Origin: Diaminobutyricimonas aerilata
Lineage (GTDB): Bacteria; Actinomycetota; Actinomycetes; Actinomycetales; Microbacteriaceae
Direction of reading: 5' to 3'
Assembly: GCF_002797715.1 (NCBI RefSeq)
Contig: NZ_PGFF01000001.1
Span: 2,875,304-2,939,303 of the forward strand
DNA: 64,000 nt
Below are positions 16,878 to 26,300 of this stretch, piece after piece. Made by a program: the position numbers and the translations under genes. Below the pieces are notes generated by a model that worked only from the letters and a program-made list of their open reading frames with translations, made no database searches and was not told the DNA's origin. The first letter of the stretch is position 1, and each line of letters opens with the position of its first letter.

Positions 16878-18101
16878 TCAGCCGTGGAGTGCCACGAGCG
16901 CTGCGCCGAGCGGCCGATCGCGGTCGAATCCGGGCAGGATCACGAACGTCGCCGACCCGGTGGGCGTGACGAATTGTGACAGCGCGTCGACCTCGTCGAG
17001 CCGTTGCTGCGTCGCGGTGAAGGTGCGGAGCGAGCGCTGGAAGCACACGAACAGCAGCCCGGTGTCGGCGACCCCGTCGACGTCGCCGTCGTCGAACGTG
17101 TAGCCGCGGCGCAGCATGAGCTCGCTGCCGGTGAACGACGGATGCGCGGCGCGCGCGTGCGCGTTCGCGGGCACGAGGTACTCGCCCTCGGGCGTCTTCG
17201 CCCGCAGGTCGACCTGGTCGCGCGGACCACCGCCGGAGAGGGGTGCACCGTCGCCGGCGCGACGACCGAACACGGCCTCCTGCTCGCCCCGCGAGCGGGC
17301 GTGGAAGGCGTTGACGTCGAGCCGGAGGCGACGGATGACGCACACGGTGCCCTGCGCGAGCGGGCCGTCGGGAATCCACACGTTCTCGTCGAACTCGGCG
17401 TCGCCGCGCGGCACCACGACGCCGTCGAGGAACCCGAGCGGGTTGCGCACGATCGTGCCCTCGCTCGGGGCGCGGAATCCGCGCTGATCCCACCGCTTCG
17501 TCGCGCCGGGCACCGCCGCGGCGACGAGGTCGAGAACGGGCCGCAACGCGGTGGGGTCGGAGCAGTACGCGGCGAGCAGCACGTCGCCGCCGCGGCGGGA
17601 GTCGGGGATGGCCCCGTCGTTCTTGAAGTCGGGCAGCTCCTCCGCGCCGGGCAGCGCCGGGTCGACCGACGCGATTACCCGCGGTCCGAGACCCACCGTG
17701 ATGCTCAGGTCGCCGGCGCCGTCGGGAAGGATCGTCGCGGCATCCGGATGCGAACCGTCGACGATGTCGAGGATGAGGTCGCCGAGCGCGGCGAGCCAGC
17801 CGAGGTCGGTCGAGGGGAGGTCGAGCGCGAGCAGCCGTCCGTGGGATTGCGGGGTGTCGGGGCGGCGGATGCCCGCCTGCTGCCGCCCGGCCGCCTCGAC
17901 GCGGGGCAGCTTCGGGTCTTCGGTGCTGGGCTTCCCGCCCGTGACCGGGGCGGTCGCCCATCCGGTCGCCGCTCCCCAGCCGACGCCTCCGGCGACGGCA
18001 CCGGTGACGAGTCCCCCGAGGCCGAGCAGCACGGAGCGGCGTCGCATGCCGTGCGGCTCGGGCGGTGTCGGCGTCCCGGACGGTGTGGGCGTCTCAGCCA
18101 C
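16878..18101 (-). CDS. Tat-exported DyP-type peroxidase
   Basis: DyP peroxidases are haem enzymes that oxidise bulky substrates; EfeB members also take iron from haem. The 407-residue protein starts with GTG and carries a twin-arginine signal (MRRRSVLLGLGGLVTGAVAG, about residues 19-38). The family GxxDG motif appears as GFLDG near 222-226. The proximal-His region (NAHARAAHPSFTG, about 314) and the RRGYTFDDGDVDGVADTGLL block are present. The GTG overlaps the stop of the lipoprotein gene by eight bases (GGTGGCTGA), so the two are coupled. No efeU or efeO neighbour is present, so a ferrous-uptake role is not supported; cargo of the upstream lipoproteins or general oxidant handling is possible. 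Confidence 0.88.
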   Translation of the reverse strand: MAETPTPSGTPTPPEPHGMRRRSVLLGLGGLVTGAVAGGVGWGAATGWATAPVTGGKPSTEDPKLPRVEAAGRQQAGIRRPDTPQSHGRLLALDLPSTDLGWLAALGDLILDIVDGSHPDAATILPDGAGDLSITVGLGPRVIASVDPALPGAEELPDFKNDGAIPDSRRGGDVLLAAYCSDPTALRPVLDLVAAAVPGATKRWDQRGFRAPSEGTIVRNPLGFLDGVVVPRGDAEFDENVWIPDGPLAQGTVCVIRRLRLDVNAFHARSRGEQEAVFGRRAGDGAPLSGGGPRDQVDLRAKTPEGEYLVPANAHARAAHPSFTGSELMLRRGYTFDDGDVDGVADTGLLFVCFQRSLRTFTATQQRLDEVDALSQFVTPTGSATFVILPGFDRDRPLGAALVALHG

Positions 18102-18834
18102 CGGTGCCCCCGAGCGTCTCCACCGGGGCGAGGTCGACCTCCGCATCGGCACCGAGGTCGAGCACCGACCACTCGTCGGAGCCGCGCTGGCGCAGCTCGA
18201 CGCGCAGCAGACGGCCGCGCTCGTCGATCCAGTACCGCACCGGCGACTCGGTCGGCGCGGCGCTGGCCGACGCGGGCTCGTCCGAGCTCGGTCCCGCGAT
18301 GACGTCGACCTCGGTGCCGTCGAGCTCGTCGTCACGCAGCCAGCGGGCGTCGCTCTGCTGCAGCAGCGTCGGGTTGTCCGGCCGGTCCGCGCCGAGTGAG
18401 AGCGCGACGGTGAACAGGTTCTGCAGGGCGGATGCGGCCGGGTCGAGGGGACCGGTCTGCCAGCCGTCGGCCGGCGGCGGCAGCTCGGCGGCATCGACGG
18501 CGCCGTCGCGCGCCGCGACGAAGTCGCGCGTCCAGGCGAACAGGCCGAACTCGCCCACCGTCTCGTCGGACTCCCCCACGGCGACATAGCCGCGGTGGGC
18601 GGCGAAGTCGACCCATCCGGTGAGATGCACGGGTTGCTGCCCCGGCACCTCGGCGTCGATCTCGCGCACGCCCTCGTCGTAGTTGGTGAAGCGCGCGATC
18701 GCGAGCCGCTGCGCCTCCTCGGTGGTGAGGGCGCGGTCTGTCGGCTCCGGTTCGGCGTTGGCCGCGCATCCGCTCAGGGCGGCGACGGCGAGCAGCACGA
18801 GCGTCGCGAGGGGGCGCCGGATCGCGACGCTCAC
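18094..18834 (-). CDS. Predicted lipoprotein, LppX/LolA-like
   Basis: The 246-residue protein starts at a GTG that overlaps the stop of the beta-helix gene (GTGA). A lipobox, LSGC with Cys23, follows a basic and hydrophobic signal. The rest is soluble and beta-rich. It has a strand pattern (VHLTGWVDFAAHRGYVAVGE, later VRYWIDERGRLLRVELRQRG) that recalls LppX/LprAFG or LolA-like lipid carriers, though this is a resemblance only. It lies between a beta-helix lipoprotein and a DyP peroxidase with overlaps on both sides, so the three are one operon on the outer face of the membrane. Specific function unknown. Confidence 0.75.
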   Translation of the reverse strand: MSVAIRRPLATLVLLAVAALSGCAANAEPEPTDRALTTEEAQRLAIARFTNYDEGVREIDAEVPGQQPVHLTGWVDFAAHRGYVAVGESDETVGEFGLFAWTRDFVAARDGAVDAAELPPPADGWQTGPLDPAASALQNLFTVALSLGADRPDNPTLLQQSDARWLRDDELDGTEVDVIAGPSSDEPASASAAPTESPVRYWIDERGRLLRVELRQRGSDEWSVLDLGADAEVDLAPVETLGGTGG

Positions 18835-20138
18835 GCCCCGGGTCTCCAGTCGCGCGCGGGCGCCAGCACCGAGGCGAGGTCATCCGGGGCACCGACCGTG
18901 TCGGGCAGCGGATCCGGGGTGCTACGCAGGTCGCCCGGCAGCTGCGGTTGCGCGGGCGGCGCCGGCACCTTGAGGAACGACATCCCGGGCGGCGCCTCGG
19001 GACGGGTCAGGGCGTCCGTGGCGACCGCCGCCTGCTCGGCCGCGTCGCAGTCGTCGCGGGCGAACGAGGCCGGCGCGGTCGTGGCGGGATCACCGGCCGC
19101 GAGGCAGTTGCCGGATGCCGCGGCGCGCGACAGCGAGGTGTTGGCGAGGTCGACGCCGTTGTCGGCGAACACGGTGCCCGAGAAACGGTTGCCCTGCGCG
19201 GCGATGTCCTCCGCCCCCGAGACGAGCACCCCGGCGTGCGGGTTGCCCGCGATGGTGTTGCGCTCCAGCACGTTCGACTGCCCGCCGGCGATGCCGAGAC
19301 CCACCCCGAAGCCGCCGTCGGCCTGCGCGGGCGACTGCGACGACACGTTGTCGGCGATGAGGTTGCCGACCACGGTGTTGGCGCGCTGCGGCAGGAACGC
19401 CTCCTGGTAGTTGCTGAGCAGCGTCATGCCGATGCGGTTGCCCGACCAGCGGTTGCCGACGATGTAGACCGAGTCGCTCGCGTTGGCGTTCTCGAACCCG
19501 ACCGCGTTGTTCTCGGCGGTGTTGCCGCGCACGACGATGTCGCACTCCTCGCACTGCCCCACGTAGAAACCGGAGTCGGCGGATCCGGATGCGTACGAGT
19601 CGGTGATCGACCCGTGCCTGCTGTCGAAGGCGTAGATGCCGTAGAGCCCGTTGTTGTACGACGTGACGTGCGAGATCGAGAACCGTTCGATGGGCGGGAA
19701 CTTCTCGGGGTCGAGCGTCTCGTAGCCGTCGAGCCCGTGCGCTTGCGCCTCGCCGCCGTCGTGCATACCGGTGACGAGCACGCCGTTGAACGTGTGCTCC
19801 TTGACGGTGAGGTTCTCCACCCGAACGCCGTCGGCGATCACGACGACGCCCTCGGGCCGCAGGCCCTCACCGTCGATGACGACCTCGTTGCGGTCGAGCC
19901 CGCGCAGAGTCACACCCTCGGTGTCGATGACGACCGTCTCGGTGTAGGTCCCCGGTTCGACGAGCACGAGCCCGCCCTCGGCAACCCGGTCGACCGCCTC
20001 GGTGATCGTCGGCGCATCCGTCGGCACGGTCACGACGGCGGGGGCGTCGCCCTCCGGCTCGCTCGGACCACCCGTCGTGCTGCACGCGCCGAGGGTGAGC
20101 AGCAGGGCGGATGCGGCCAGCAGCAGCACCGATCTCAT
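18831..20138 (-). CDS. Parallel beta-helix (NosD-like) lipoprotein
   Basis: The 435-residue product has a lipobox (LTLGAC, Cys19). After a short acidic linker comes TVPTDAPTITEAVDRVAEGG, the pectate-lyase/NosD type start, then a long right-handed beta-helix with many G-N and N-x-V turns (FSISHVTSYNNGLYGIYAFD, VRGNTAENNAVGFENANASD, NVLERNTIAGNPHAGVLVSG). The C-terminal 80 residues are Pro/Ala-rich. GQCEECDIVV near 192 holds a Cys pair that could bind metal or form a disulfide. GGGGGG lies about six bases before the ATG at 20138. It is first in an operon with a small lipoprotein and DyP peroxidase. Carbohydrate or metal-related work is plausible but unproven. Confidence 0.85.
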   Translation of the reverse strand: MRSVLLLAASALLLTLGACSTTGGPSEPEGDAPAVVTVPTDAPTITEAVDRVAEGGLVLVEPGTYTETVVIDTEGVTLRGLDRNEVVIDGEGLRPEGVVVIADGVRVENLTVKEHTFNGVLVTGMHDGGEAQAHGLDGYETLDPEKFPPIERFSISHVTSYNNGLYGIYAFDSRHGSITDSYASGSADSGFYVGQCEECDIVVRGNTAENNAVGFENANASDSVYIVGNRWSGNRIGMTLLSNYQEAFLPQRANTVVGNLIADNVSSQSPAQADGGFGVGLGIAGGQSNVLERNTIAGNPHAGVLVSGAEDIAAQGNRFSGTVFADNGVDLANTSLSRAAASGNCLAAGDPATTAPASFARDDCDAAEQAAVATDALTRPEAPPGMSFLKVPAPPAQPQLPGDLRSTPDPLPDTVGAPDDLASVLAPARDWRPGA

Positions 20139-20221
20139 CGACACCCCCCGGTGGCGCGATCGTCGACGGTCGAGAAAACGCACCCGGTCACCATAACGCG
20201 CCCCGCGCCGGCACCCTCGCG

Positions 20222-20351
20222 GATCGAGGAGGGCGCCCCGCGCCCGTATCCCTCGCCGATCGAGTAGGGCGCCCCGCGCCCCTATCGAGATCTCCATGAC
20301 GAAGAAGCTCCGTCGTGGGGGTTTCGATACGGGCGCTGGCGCGCCCTACTC
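20222..20351. repeat. Dispersed repeat cluster: two direct copies and one inverted copy
   Basis: Two 29-base units (20222-20250 and 20258-20286) match at 27 of 29 positions around TAGGGCGCCCCGCGCCC. An inverted relative occupies 20326-20351 (GATACGGGCGCTGGCGCGCC and on). A further truncated relative lies at the window end (63978-64000). The inverted copy runs into the stop codon of the 2965-residue gene. The arrangement could form a large hairpin after that gene and so double as its terminator. Confidence 0.7.
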
Positions 20352-23300
20352 AACCGGCGAGCTTGGACGACGAACGGCGGCGACCGAACCAGAACAGCAG
20401 CGCACCGGCGCCGAGGAGTGCGAGCACCCCGCCGGCGATCGGCAGCACGACCGCACCGGTCGCGGCGAGCGGCCGCACGATCTCGAGGGCCGTGTCGCAC
20501 CGCCCGTCGGCGAGGCACCAGCCGCCGATCTCCGAGTCGGGCAGCACCGTGTTGAGCATCCGGTTGTCACCGCCGTTCTCGTTCACGACGAACGAGTAGG
20601 TGATGAGCGAGATGTCGCCGACCGCCAGGGCACCCGACCAGGTGAGCGTCGGCGCCGCGTACGTCGTGCCCGCCGGGGCGTCGCCGGCGTACGTGGCGTC
20701 GTCGAGCACTCGCGAGAAGTCGTCCACGAAGGTGGCCGGCTGCTCGTCCGTGTACTCGACCTGGCCGTTGTTGACGACCGTGACGGTGTAGGTCACCCGG
20801 TCGCCCGGCTTCACGGTGCCCTGCGCATCCGACGTCTTGGTCGCGATGTACGACCGCACGAGGGTGCGCGTGGCGCAGTCGGGGTCCGTCGAGGCGGCCG
20901 AGCAGTTGCTCGGAACCTCGTCGGGCGTCGACACGACGTTGTCGAGGATGCCGTCGCCGGTGACCGGGGCGTTGATCGTCACGGTGTAGGTCACGACCAC
21001 GGCCGCGCCGCGCTCGAGCGGTCCACTCCAGCTCAGCGTGCCGCCGGAGACCGCGGCGCCGTCGACCTCGTCGCCGTCGATCGTGGCACGCACGTCGCCG
21101 TTGTAGACAGCGTCGTCGAGCACGGCCGACAGGCTGTCGGTGAACGACGCCGGACGTTCCTCGGTCCAGTCGAGTCCGCCGTCGTTGGTCATCGTGATCT
21201 CGTACTCGACCGTGTCGCCCGGCAGGGCCACCTCGGTCGACGAGGTCTTCACGACGGCCACCGACGGTCCGCCGGTCGTCACGTCACACGACGGGTCGTC
21301 GCTCGTGTCGGTGCAGTTCGATCCGATCGTGGGCGAGGTGACGCGGTTGTAGAGCACCTTGTCGCCGGGGATGGGGTCGCGCACCGTGACCGTGTAGGTG
21401 TACTCGATCACCTGGTCGACCGCGAGCGGGCCCGTCCAGGCGAGCGTGTCGATGCCGTCCCAGGTCACGCCGCCGGTGGCGTCGTCGTTGTAGACGGCGT
21501 CGTCGAGCACGTCGGTCAGCGGGTCGGTCCACACCACCGGGGTGGCGTCGTCGTAGGCGACCTCGCCGGTGTTGGTGAGCACGATCGTGTACTCGACGAC
21601 CTCGCCCGCCACGACCTCGGTCTTGTCGGCCGACTTCTCGATGCGGAACGAACGCACGAGCGTCTCGGTCGCACAGTCGGGGTCGGTCGAGTCGGCCGCG
21701 CAGTTCGACGGCGTGCCCGGAGGGGTCACGATGCGGTTGTCGAGCCGGTTGTCGCCGAGGTTCGGGTTCGCGATCTGCACCTGGTAGGTGACCGTCGCGG
21801 TCACACCCGCGGCGAGCGGACCCTCCCAGTGGATCGCCCGCAACGTTTCGTCATAAGACGCCTGTCCCGCGGACGAGTCGAGCGCGAGGCTCTCCTCCGT
21901 CACCGGGTCGACGTCGTCGAGGATGCGCGTGAGGCTGTCGTCGAACGATGCCGGCGTGCCGGCCGTGAAGTCGACGGCACCCGTGTTCTCGACCGTGATC
22001 TCGTATTCGATCACGTCGCCCTGCAGGGCCACCTCGTCGGAGACCGTCTTCGTGTAGTGCAGTGAGCGGACGGGCGTGACGGTCTTGCAGTCCGGTACCG
22101 TCGCGGCGGCACAACCGCCCTCGGGAGCGGTCAGCACGGCGTTCTCGAGGATCGCGTCACCGTCACTCGTGCGCGGATCGCTCACGACCACCGAGTACTC
22201 GATGGTCGTCGTGCCACCGATCGGGAGATCCCCCGCCCACGAGATGACTCCGGTCGCCGCGTCGAACGTGGCGCCGGCGCTCAGGCCCAGCGGGCCGGTC
22301 GCGTCATCCAGCACATCCGCCAGGTCATCCGTGAACGTCGCCTGCAGCGGCGCCGCATACGCGACCTGCCCGATGTTCGTGACCGTCACCTCGTAGGTGA
22401 TCGTGTCGCCGGGCTCGGCCTGCGTCTGCGAGACCGTCTTGACGGTGTCGTAGGCACGGATGGGCGTGTTCGTCGCGCAGATCCCGCACTCACCGCCGGG
22501 AGCGGTCGGCTCCACAACGTTCTCGAGCAGGTAGTCGGCACCCGCGGCGAGCGGAGCGTCGACCTGCACCCGGTAGGTGAGGGTCACGACGCCGTCGACG
22601 GGCAACTCACCGGACCAGCGAAGCTCTCCGGCCGCGAAGGTGGGCAGGTTGTCGCTGTCACCCGCGACCGCGAGGTCGGTCGGGTTGCCGGCGACATCGA
22701 GCACGTCGGACAGATCGTCGACGATCGAGGCCGGGTCGGCATCCGTGAAGGCGACCGTTCCCGTGTTCGTGACCGTGATCGTGTATTCGACGATCCCGCC
22801 TGGCAACGTGGAGCCCGGGGTCGCGCTCTTCTCGACGAGGTAACTACGCACCGGCGTGTCCGTGGTGCAGACACCGTCCGCGGCGCAGACGCCGTTCTCA
22901 CTCGTGACGGTGTTGACCAGCCGGTGGTCGCCCACATCCGGGTCATCAACGGTCACGGTGTAGGTGATGGTCACCTCGTCGCCCGCTTCACCGGGCAGGG
23001 CCAGTGGCCCTTCCCAAAGGATCGAGCTGCCCACGACGGTCGCCTCACCGGCACCGGCCGGAGAGATCACGGGGTCGCTGAGCTCACCCGCGTCATCCAG
23101 CACACCCGAGAGGTCATCCGCGATGTCCGCGGGCACGTCATCCGTGTACTCGACGGCACCGGTGTTGCGCACCGTGATCGTGTACGTCAGCTCCTGACCC
23201 TCGGTCGCCGCCTCGGCATCCACCGACTTCTCATACTCGAACGAACGGATCCGCACCTCGGTGTCGCAACTCTCGTCGTCGACACACGACCCGCCGGGCC

Positions 23301-26300
23301 CCGTCGGCGTGACGCCGTTCACGAGAATGCTCTCATCGGCGCCCGTCGCGATCACGGTGTAGCGGATGACGTGCACGCCATCGATCGGCAGCGCGCCGCT
23401 CCACGTCAGTACGCCGTTGGCAACGGTCGCCCCGCCCTGCAGCACCGTGCCGAACGTCGCGTCGTCGAGCACGTCGGACAGGTCATCCGTAAGCGAAGCA
23501 CTCGTGTCCGGCGTGGCACCGTCGTACGCCACATGACCGGTGTTGCGCACCGTCACCGTGTAGACGACCGTGTCGCCGACCTCGACGACCTCCGGGGTCA
23601 CCGTCTTTTCGGTCGTGTACTCACGCACCAACACGAGAGCGTCGCAGTCCTCGTCCGTCGAGAACGGAGTGCAGTTACCACCACGGCCGGGAGGCGTGAC
23701 CACGCGGTTCTCCATGCGGTGGTCACCCGCATCCGGGTCATCGATGTCGACCGTGTACTCGAGCTCGACGGTCTCCTCGACCGCGAGCGGTCCGGTCGCG
23801 GTCAGCACGCCGTCGACCACGTCGACCACCCAGCCGTCGGGCTCCGCCGTGACCTGGAGCCCGCCCGAGTCGCCGAGGATGTCGGTGAGGTCGTCGATGA
23901 TCTGCGCGGCCTCAGCGCCGGTGCCGGTGTAGTCCTCGGCGCCGGTGTTGGTGATCGAGATCGTGTAGGTCACATCCTGTTGACCCGGCTCGACGATCGG
24001 GTCGCTCACCGTCTTGACGACCTCGTAGCTGCGGGTCGGGATCTCGACCTGGCAGCGCGGATCGGCGTCGTCGATGTCGGTTGCCGGGTCGCAGTTGCCG
24101 CCCACGGCGGTCGTCTGCGCGCGGTTGACCATGCGGTCCGGCGGCGTGACGACAGACGTGATCTCGACGCTGTACGTGATGGTCACCGGGGCACCGTCGA
24201 CCGGAAGGTCGCCGACCCAGGTGATGGTGTCGGTCGCGTCGTCGAAATCGGCGGTGCCGGTGCTCGAGGTGACCGTGCCGTCGAAGCTCGCGTTCTGCAG
24301 CACGTCGCCGATTGGGTCGGCGATGCTCGCCTGCGGCTCGCCGGCACCCGCCGGGTAGGGCACGCGACCGGTGTTGCGCACGGTGATCGTGTACTCGACC
24401 GTGTCACCGACCTCCGCAACCTTGGTGTCGGCGGTCTTGATCAGCTCGTACGACTGCACCGGGGTGTTCGTGCCACAGGCGGGGTCGGTCGAGCCGGTGT
24501 CGCAGTTCGCAAGCCCTGGGGGTGTGGTGATCGTGTTGATCAGCTGGTGGTCGCCGCGGTCGGGGTTGTCGACGAGCACGTCGTACTCGATCGTCACCGT
24601 GCCACCCAGTGGCAGCGGGCCCTCCCACGCGAGCACGGAGCCCGAGTAGGTGGCGTCGCCCGCGGTCCACGTGACGGTGCCGGGGATGATGTCACCGTCG
24701 TCGTCGAGACCGACGAGCTGACCGTCGTCGACGATGCCGGCGAAGGAGTCGCGGAAGGAGGCCGGGTAGGCGTCGGTGAAGGGCACCTGCCCGGTGTTGG
24801 TCACCACGATGGTGTAGCTGACGGTGCCGCCCGGGTTGGTGTAGGCGGGGTCGGCCGTCTTCTCCACGCGGAACTGCGCGATCGGGGTGGACGTGTCGCA
24901 CGCGCCCGCCTCGGCGCAGCTGCCACCGGGGCCGGTCGGAGTGACAGTGTTGTTGAGCACCTGGCTCGCAGCGTTCGGGGTCTGCTTCACCGTCACCGTG
25001 TAGGTGAACGTGCGCGACTGACCGACGCCGAGCGATCCCGACCAGGTCAGGTTCGTACCGGTGAGCACGGCACCACCGGTCGCGGTGCCGGTGAAGTCCG
25101 CGTCATCCAGCACATCCGCCAGGTCGTCGGAGAAGGAGGCGACATCCGCACCGACACCGGTGTACGGCACCTGCCCGGTGTTGCGGATCGTCAGCGAGTA
25201 CGACACCACGTCGCCGCGCACGACCGGGGTCTCGGCGGTCGACTTCTCCACCGTGTACGACTGCACCAACACTGTGGCGTCGCACAGCGGGTCGGTCGAG
25301 TCGGCGTCGCAGTTGTTGCCCGGCGTCTCGGAGACGATCCGGTTCACCAAACGGTCATCGCCCGGGTTCGGGTTCTTGATCCGCACCTGGAAGGAGAACG
25401 ACGTCTCGCCGCCGACGGCGAGAGCACCGGTCCAATCGACCGAGTCACCATCGAACGTCGCACCATTGGTCGCACTCCCGGCGACTAAGTCCGCATCGAC
25501 CAGCACATCGGTCAACGGGTCGGACACCGATGCCGGGTAGCCGGGCACCGTGTACGCCACCTGCCCGGTGTTACGCGCGGTGACCGTGTAGGTCACGACG
25601 TCACCCGCGCGAGCCGTGGCCACGTCGGAGGTCTTCTCGAACTGGATGCCCGGGATGAGGTGCTCGGTCGAGCACGGGTCGCACTCGATGCCCGTCGGCG
25701 GCGTCACGACGTTGCGCAGCACGTCGTCGCCGTCGCCGTTCACCTCGACGGTGTAGCTGATCGTGTACGTCTGGCCGGGCGCGATCAGCGGAGCCGTCCA
25801 CGACAGCACCGTGCCGTTCACGCTCGCCGTGCCGAGCGGGGCACCGTCGACGCTCGTCGTGATCACCGGATCGCCGACGAGGTCCGCATCATCCAGCACC
25901 GCGGCGAGGTCGTCGGTGAACGCCGGGTTCCGCCACGGCGCCGGGCTGTCCGCCGGCTCTGTCACCGTGACCGAGTAGGTGATCTCATCGCCCGGGAGCA
26001 CGGCCGAGCCGCTCGCCGGGGTGGAGCTCTTCGCGATCGTGTAGGGCAGCGGCACGACGAATCCGGCGGGGTCGCTCGGGGTGAGCTGCGGTCCCTCCGG
26101 CGGAGTGACGGTCGCGGTCGCGGTGTTGATCGTCGTGCCGAGGCCCGCGGTCATCGAGCACTGGATGACCGACTCCGCACCGCCGGCGAGCGTGGCGACC
26201 GTGGTCGCGCACGACGGGGCGAGCGGGTCGGAGACGACGATGTTGGTCAGTGTTCCGGTGCCCTTGTTGCTCAGCACGAAGCGGAACGGCACCGTCGCGC

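Noticed and set aside
16609-17961. N-terminal extension of the 1715-residue protein frame up to 17961
   Set aside because: It overlaps the DyP peroxidase gene, is Arg/Pro-rich and lacks family features; the signal peptide and GAGGAG site fix the start at 16608.
16878-18101. Calling the DyP gene efeB with an iron-uptake role
   Set aside because: No efeU or efeO is adjacent, so only the family name is supported.
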